From positions 168,321-232,320 of the forward strand of contig VCMS01000052.1 of assembly GCA_022539475.1 (NCBI GenBank): 64,000 nucleotides of DNA, read 5' to 3'. Position 1 is the stretch's first letter. Every line of letters starts with the position of its first letter. A program made the position numbers and the translations under genes. Below the pieces are notes generated by a model. That model saw nothing but the letters and a program-made list of their open reading frames with translations, searched no databases and was not told the origin of the DNA. Below are positions 61,590-64,000 of the stretch, piece after piece. Source of the stretch: Gracilaria domingensis. Its lineage: Eukaryota; Rhodophyta; Florideophyceae; Gracilariales; Gracilariaceae.

Positions 61590-62160
61590 TGTGGTATTGG
61601 CGCTCGGTGCGAATTGTGAGTGGGAAGCCCTGCGTGGGCTCGACCCTGCAGAGGAAGGAAACGCGTGACACCTAATAGGTCGGCTGCACGCGCCGTTGGA
61701 TATAGTTCACGGTAACCAAGTGGTAAAATCGCCTGGACTGGTGTGCGGCAGGCACGTATCACCTTCGAGGTCAGCAAAATAAATAGAAAACTACTAGACT
61801 TACTGATTCGTGACTGTAGAACCGAACTGGTGTCGAATTAGCCTAGTTGGTGCTTTACTTTACCATTTGGTGTGAGAGGTTGGCGTCTCGGGGGTTTAGT
61901 ACACCCGAGCGCCCCTCCGGATCTCACGGGCCTACTGCCACGTGGGCCACCGGGAGGTGCATTTGTGGTGCACCACCCCGGCCACATATCCACACTACCT
62001 AGTAAATACTAATTCTGAATTAATGAAAATAAACTAATTAGTCCTTGCCAAGCCTGCGCTTAGCGTCCCACGTGGTACAGTAGACACACGTACCCGGGAG
62101 CCCGTGACGTCACCACTTGGTCTTGTAGAGCCCCCGTTGATCCGGCCGAGCTATACTACA
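61590..62160 (-). repeat. Element A 5' LTR (right copy)
   Basis: 571 bp, TGTGGTATTGG...CTATACTACA on the plus strand. It is followed by TGTAC at 62161-62165, which matches 26677-26681. Confidence 0.9.
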
Positions 62161-62296
62161 TGTACAGGTTACGTCAATCACCGGACATACTATTTAATCG
62201 TAAATATGCAGAAGAGATATCTGAAGTTTTTTTCCACCACCGATCTGACTGTGTACGTGATCTGCGCATTTTTGTATCGCAGAGCGTGAAAAGTAT

Positions 62297-62572
62297 CTAG
62301 GGTAAGTTGAGGGTGTTTTTGTTGTTCCAAGTCGTGGGTAACTGACGGGATCGCAAGTTCTTCTGCACGTCCGCACGGTATTGAAAGAGTCGATTAAGTA
62401 CATTACGCAAATGTTGGGTTTGTCTCGCAGAGGTTGATGTCGAACTGAGCTCTTGAACATGCTCCAAGGTCCAATTGAGAATACTTTCAATCTCTGCTAA
62501 AACTGTCGGATGGTTATCTACGACATTTTCGAAACTGTCGCCGAGAGCCAACAGTGAGGACAAACCCGGAGT
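62297..62572 (-). CDS. Possible exon, helical protein, no start codon
   Basis: The frame is open from a stop at 62573-62575 to TAA at 62297 with no ATG near its start. The ~90 residues (SFENVVDNHPTVLAEIESIL... LRNVLNRLFQYRADVQKN) look amphipathic-helical and non-repetitive. The lack of a start suggests a spliced downstream exon on the minus strand, possibly of the same gene as 63141-63383. A GTATAC donor-like site lies near 63153 and an ACAG acceptor-like site near 62530. It could also be chance. Confidence 0.3.
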   Translation of the reverse strand, partial: TPGLSSLLALGDSFENVVDNHPTVLAEIESILNWTLEHVQELSSTSTSARQTQHLRNVLNRLFQYRADVQKNLRSRQLPTTWNNKNTLNLP

Positions 62573-63140
62573 TCATGCTTCTGTGTTCACCACCGGTCGA
62601 TCATGAACAATTGGAGGACCAGCCCTAACTGAAGTGTTTTTGAAGCGGAGTTTAGTTTCAAGTCATAATAATTAGATTGGTCTTGCGTGAAGGTTGGCGT
62701 GTGCACTTTCTCAAGGCGACGGAAATGAAGAAACGGAGGGCGGCGGCTTCGGATTATATCGTGGTACATGGGCACTCCATGCCGCTCACCAAATGTTCGC
62801 AAAACATGAACCTACCCATATTGAAAGAAATGCAGGAACAGTGCCAGAGTTCCTTACTTGTGATGTAAACGTTATTGTGTGGGGCAACTGCGCATCTTCG
62901 CCATTTCTTAACAAATTCTTTCCACCATAAGGGTTTTTGTTTCCCTGCACGAGTAGCTTGAAAGTCAAGTTTGAACTTTGAAATAAAGATCTTGTCGATG
63001 ATATAAACTAGGAAGTCTATTCTAGGCCTGTTGTATTTTCTAATATATAATCATTTCAAAACCCTCCAATGGCTTTCTATCAGCATTGTTGTTTTAGCAA
63101 TGGAAATAAACTCGGATCTCCCGCGTCCTGATCTCGAGAA
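62573..63140. other. Non-coding or intronic stretch
   Basis: Short overlapping ORFs on both strands lack support. It could be an intron of a minus-strand gene joining the two flanking ORFs. Confidence 0.3.
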
Positions 63141-63383
63141 TCATTCCGCAGTATACCGATTGTCATAGAGATACTTCTGTAAAATTTGAACGTGCTCACA
63201 TACCAATTGCATTTCAGTGGTACATCTTTCGCGAACATTGTTCAAAGTCTGGTCCACAAAAAAGGGGCGCATGTGATAATGTTCGCTTATCATCTTTATA
63301 AGAAAGTGCTGAAATGTCTCATCATACAGAGTTCTTTCGGCTTTTTGTAGCTCAAGTATCTTCTTCGTAACGGCGCTTTTCAT
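63141..63383 (-). CDS. Possible gene or exon, helical protein (80 aa or more)
   Basis: ATG 63383 (MKSAVTKKILELQKAERTLY) to a stop at 63141. The frame stays open upstream to 63422 with a plausible coding sequence (FVQVEASVRLWN), so the true start may be in an upstream exon. The product is strongly helical with heptad-like spacing and no recognised motif. The stop lies 13 bases past a possible 5' splice site, so it may be joined to 62297-62572. Function is unknown. Confidence 0.35.
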   Translation of the reverse strand: MKSAVTKKILELQKAERTLYDETFQHFLIKMISEHYHMRPFFVDQTLNNVRERCTTEMQLVCEHVQILQKYLYDNRYTAE

Positions 63384-63439
63384 ATTCCATAGGCGCACAG
63401 AAGCCTCTACTTGTACAAATTTCTAATTGAAACCAATTG

Positions 63440-63902
63440 AGCCTTTTACAGACGCTTTCTGGTCCTCCACTCTACTTGAATGTGTCTGTGCTCTTAAAGT
63501 AGGCTCTAGTCCGTCAGCTAGTGAGCTACTACAAACAATAAGGCCATACTACAGTTGCAGTCGCTAGTATGATACTGCTTGCGCATGGCTTGTCACAGTA
63601 GATCAGCATTCGACGACTGCATAGGTGGGACTTATTGAGTTCATTACCAACTGTACCCCACTACCCGCTCACCTGCAAGTGTGGGAGGTGCAAAGCCACT
63701 TGATGCCTTTCTGGAAGAACCGTTGCATGCATTACAAACTTTTGGAGGCCCTATGGTTATTGTTGCCCTCAGAAAATAAACGTAAATTTTAGTTTTCGGA
63801 GGGGTAAAATAAGGCTTAAAAGTGCCGCCGTGCACCTTAAGCTTTAAATCACCTCGGTGTACTGTAAAGTTTATTTTACCCCGGGTTACTGTATGCGTAC
63901 CC
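63440..63902. mobile_element. Deleted copy of the 24719-26142 long-TIR element
   Basis: The sequence aligns with the earlier copy in direct orientation from about 25470. The internal part 25710-25932 is missing (joining at about 63689). It ends in the same terminus (CCCCGGGTTACTGTATGCGTACCC at about 63879-63902, one change). The left terminus is absent, so this copy is truncated and non-mobile. Confidence 0.7.
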
Positions 63903-64000
63903 GCACTGCGTCCATGATGACGTGATGCTCAGGCCGGGTTAATTTAGTGCTTGAGGGCTTAAAAGTGTACAGAGAGTCACCGTGCATATAGCTTCAAATG

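Larger units (their letters stand above)
26682..62160 (-). mobile_element. Element A: Ty3/gypsy chromovirus, outer host of two nested insertions
   Basis: 571-bp LTRs at 26682-27252 and 61590-62160 lie in the same orientation. They are flanked by an identical 5-bp duplication TGTAC (26677-26681 and 62161-62165). Gene order on the minus strand is 5' LTR (right), primer site, gag, protease, RT, RNase H, integrase and chromodomain ending at 42979. A convergent plus-strand ORF (40056-42825) follows, then the 3' LTR (left). Element B (28208-39930) and element C (49414-61331) interrupt it. Removing both and one copy of each 5-bp duplication leaves about 11.8 kb. LTRs differ at roughly 50 sites by eye, and gag and pol carry many stops and frameshifts, so it is old and inactive. 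Confidence 0.9.

Noticed and set aside
1-64000. CRISPR arrays, bacterial operons, riboswitches
   Set aside because: No regularly spaced identical repeats with unique spacers and no prokaryotic gene organisation. The window is eukaryotic in character.

Overview
The window looks like nuclear DNA of an intron-poor eukaryote. It has uninterrupted eukaryotic-type genes (C2H2 zinc finger, secreted Cys-rich proteins, multi-pass membrane proteins) spaced several kb apart, and it is rich in LTR retrotransposons and class II elements. The mix of compact genes, lineage-specific membrane and Cys-rich proteins and abundant Ty3/gypsy elements fits a florideophyte red alga such as a Chondrus-like species. 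That assignment is inference from overall character and is not proven by any marker gene here.

Bases 1-26,676 are gene-poor host DNA. In order they hold: the 3' end of a Gly/Asp-repeat protein (2-679); a decayed zinc-finger copy (about 850-1087) and an intact C2H2 zinc-finger gene (2459-3217); a hAT-like repeat fragment with a double hairpin (3685-3960) beside a frameshifted DDE transposase (4134-5355, minus); a small secreted Cys/Arg-rich protein (7730-8125, minus); two membrane proteins of one architecture (9641-11281 plus; 14157-15695 minus); and a secreted Cys-rich protein with an apparent frameshift (16610-17730). A repeat-rich stretch follows: a 27-bp tandem array, a 551-bp hAT-type MITE with an 8-bp target duplication, a small LTR element, and a 1.4-kb long-TIR element with a 10-bp target duplication.

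Bases 26,682-62,160 are one nested block of three Ty3/gypsy chromoviruses. Element A (outer, minus strand) has 571-bp LTRs at 26,682-27,252 and 61,590-62,160 and a TGTAC target duplication. Element B (plus strand, 28,208-39,930, duplication GTTTG) is inserted between A's 3' LTR and A's antisense ORF. Element C (minus strand, 49,414-61,331, duplication CGTTC) is inserted in A's gag. Without the insertions A would be about 11.8 kb, close to B (11.7 kb) and C (11.9 kb). By eye the LTR pairs differ at roughly 50 of 571 sites (A), about 24 of 855 (B) and about 6 of 972 (C), which agrees with A being oldest and C youngest.

The most interesting content is shared by all three elements. Beyond the usual gag, protease, RT, RNase H, integrase and chromodomain, each carries a large extra ORF on the opposite strand. 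It lies between the end of pol and the 3' LTR and runs convergently toward pol. The three antisense proteins are homologous: B and C clearly, A distantly through a W-W/PPxLxYxGS/EWxxxVA core. They have no transmembrane segment or signal peptide and match no family I recognise. Elements B and C also share a candidate -1 frameshift site at the gag stop, and all three share a primer-binding site that resembles tRNA-Tyr.

After the block (62,166-64,000) there is host DNA with two possible minus-strand exons and a second, deleted copy of the long-TIR element.
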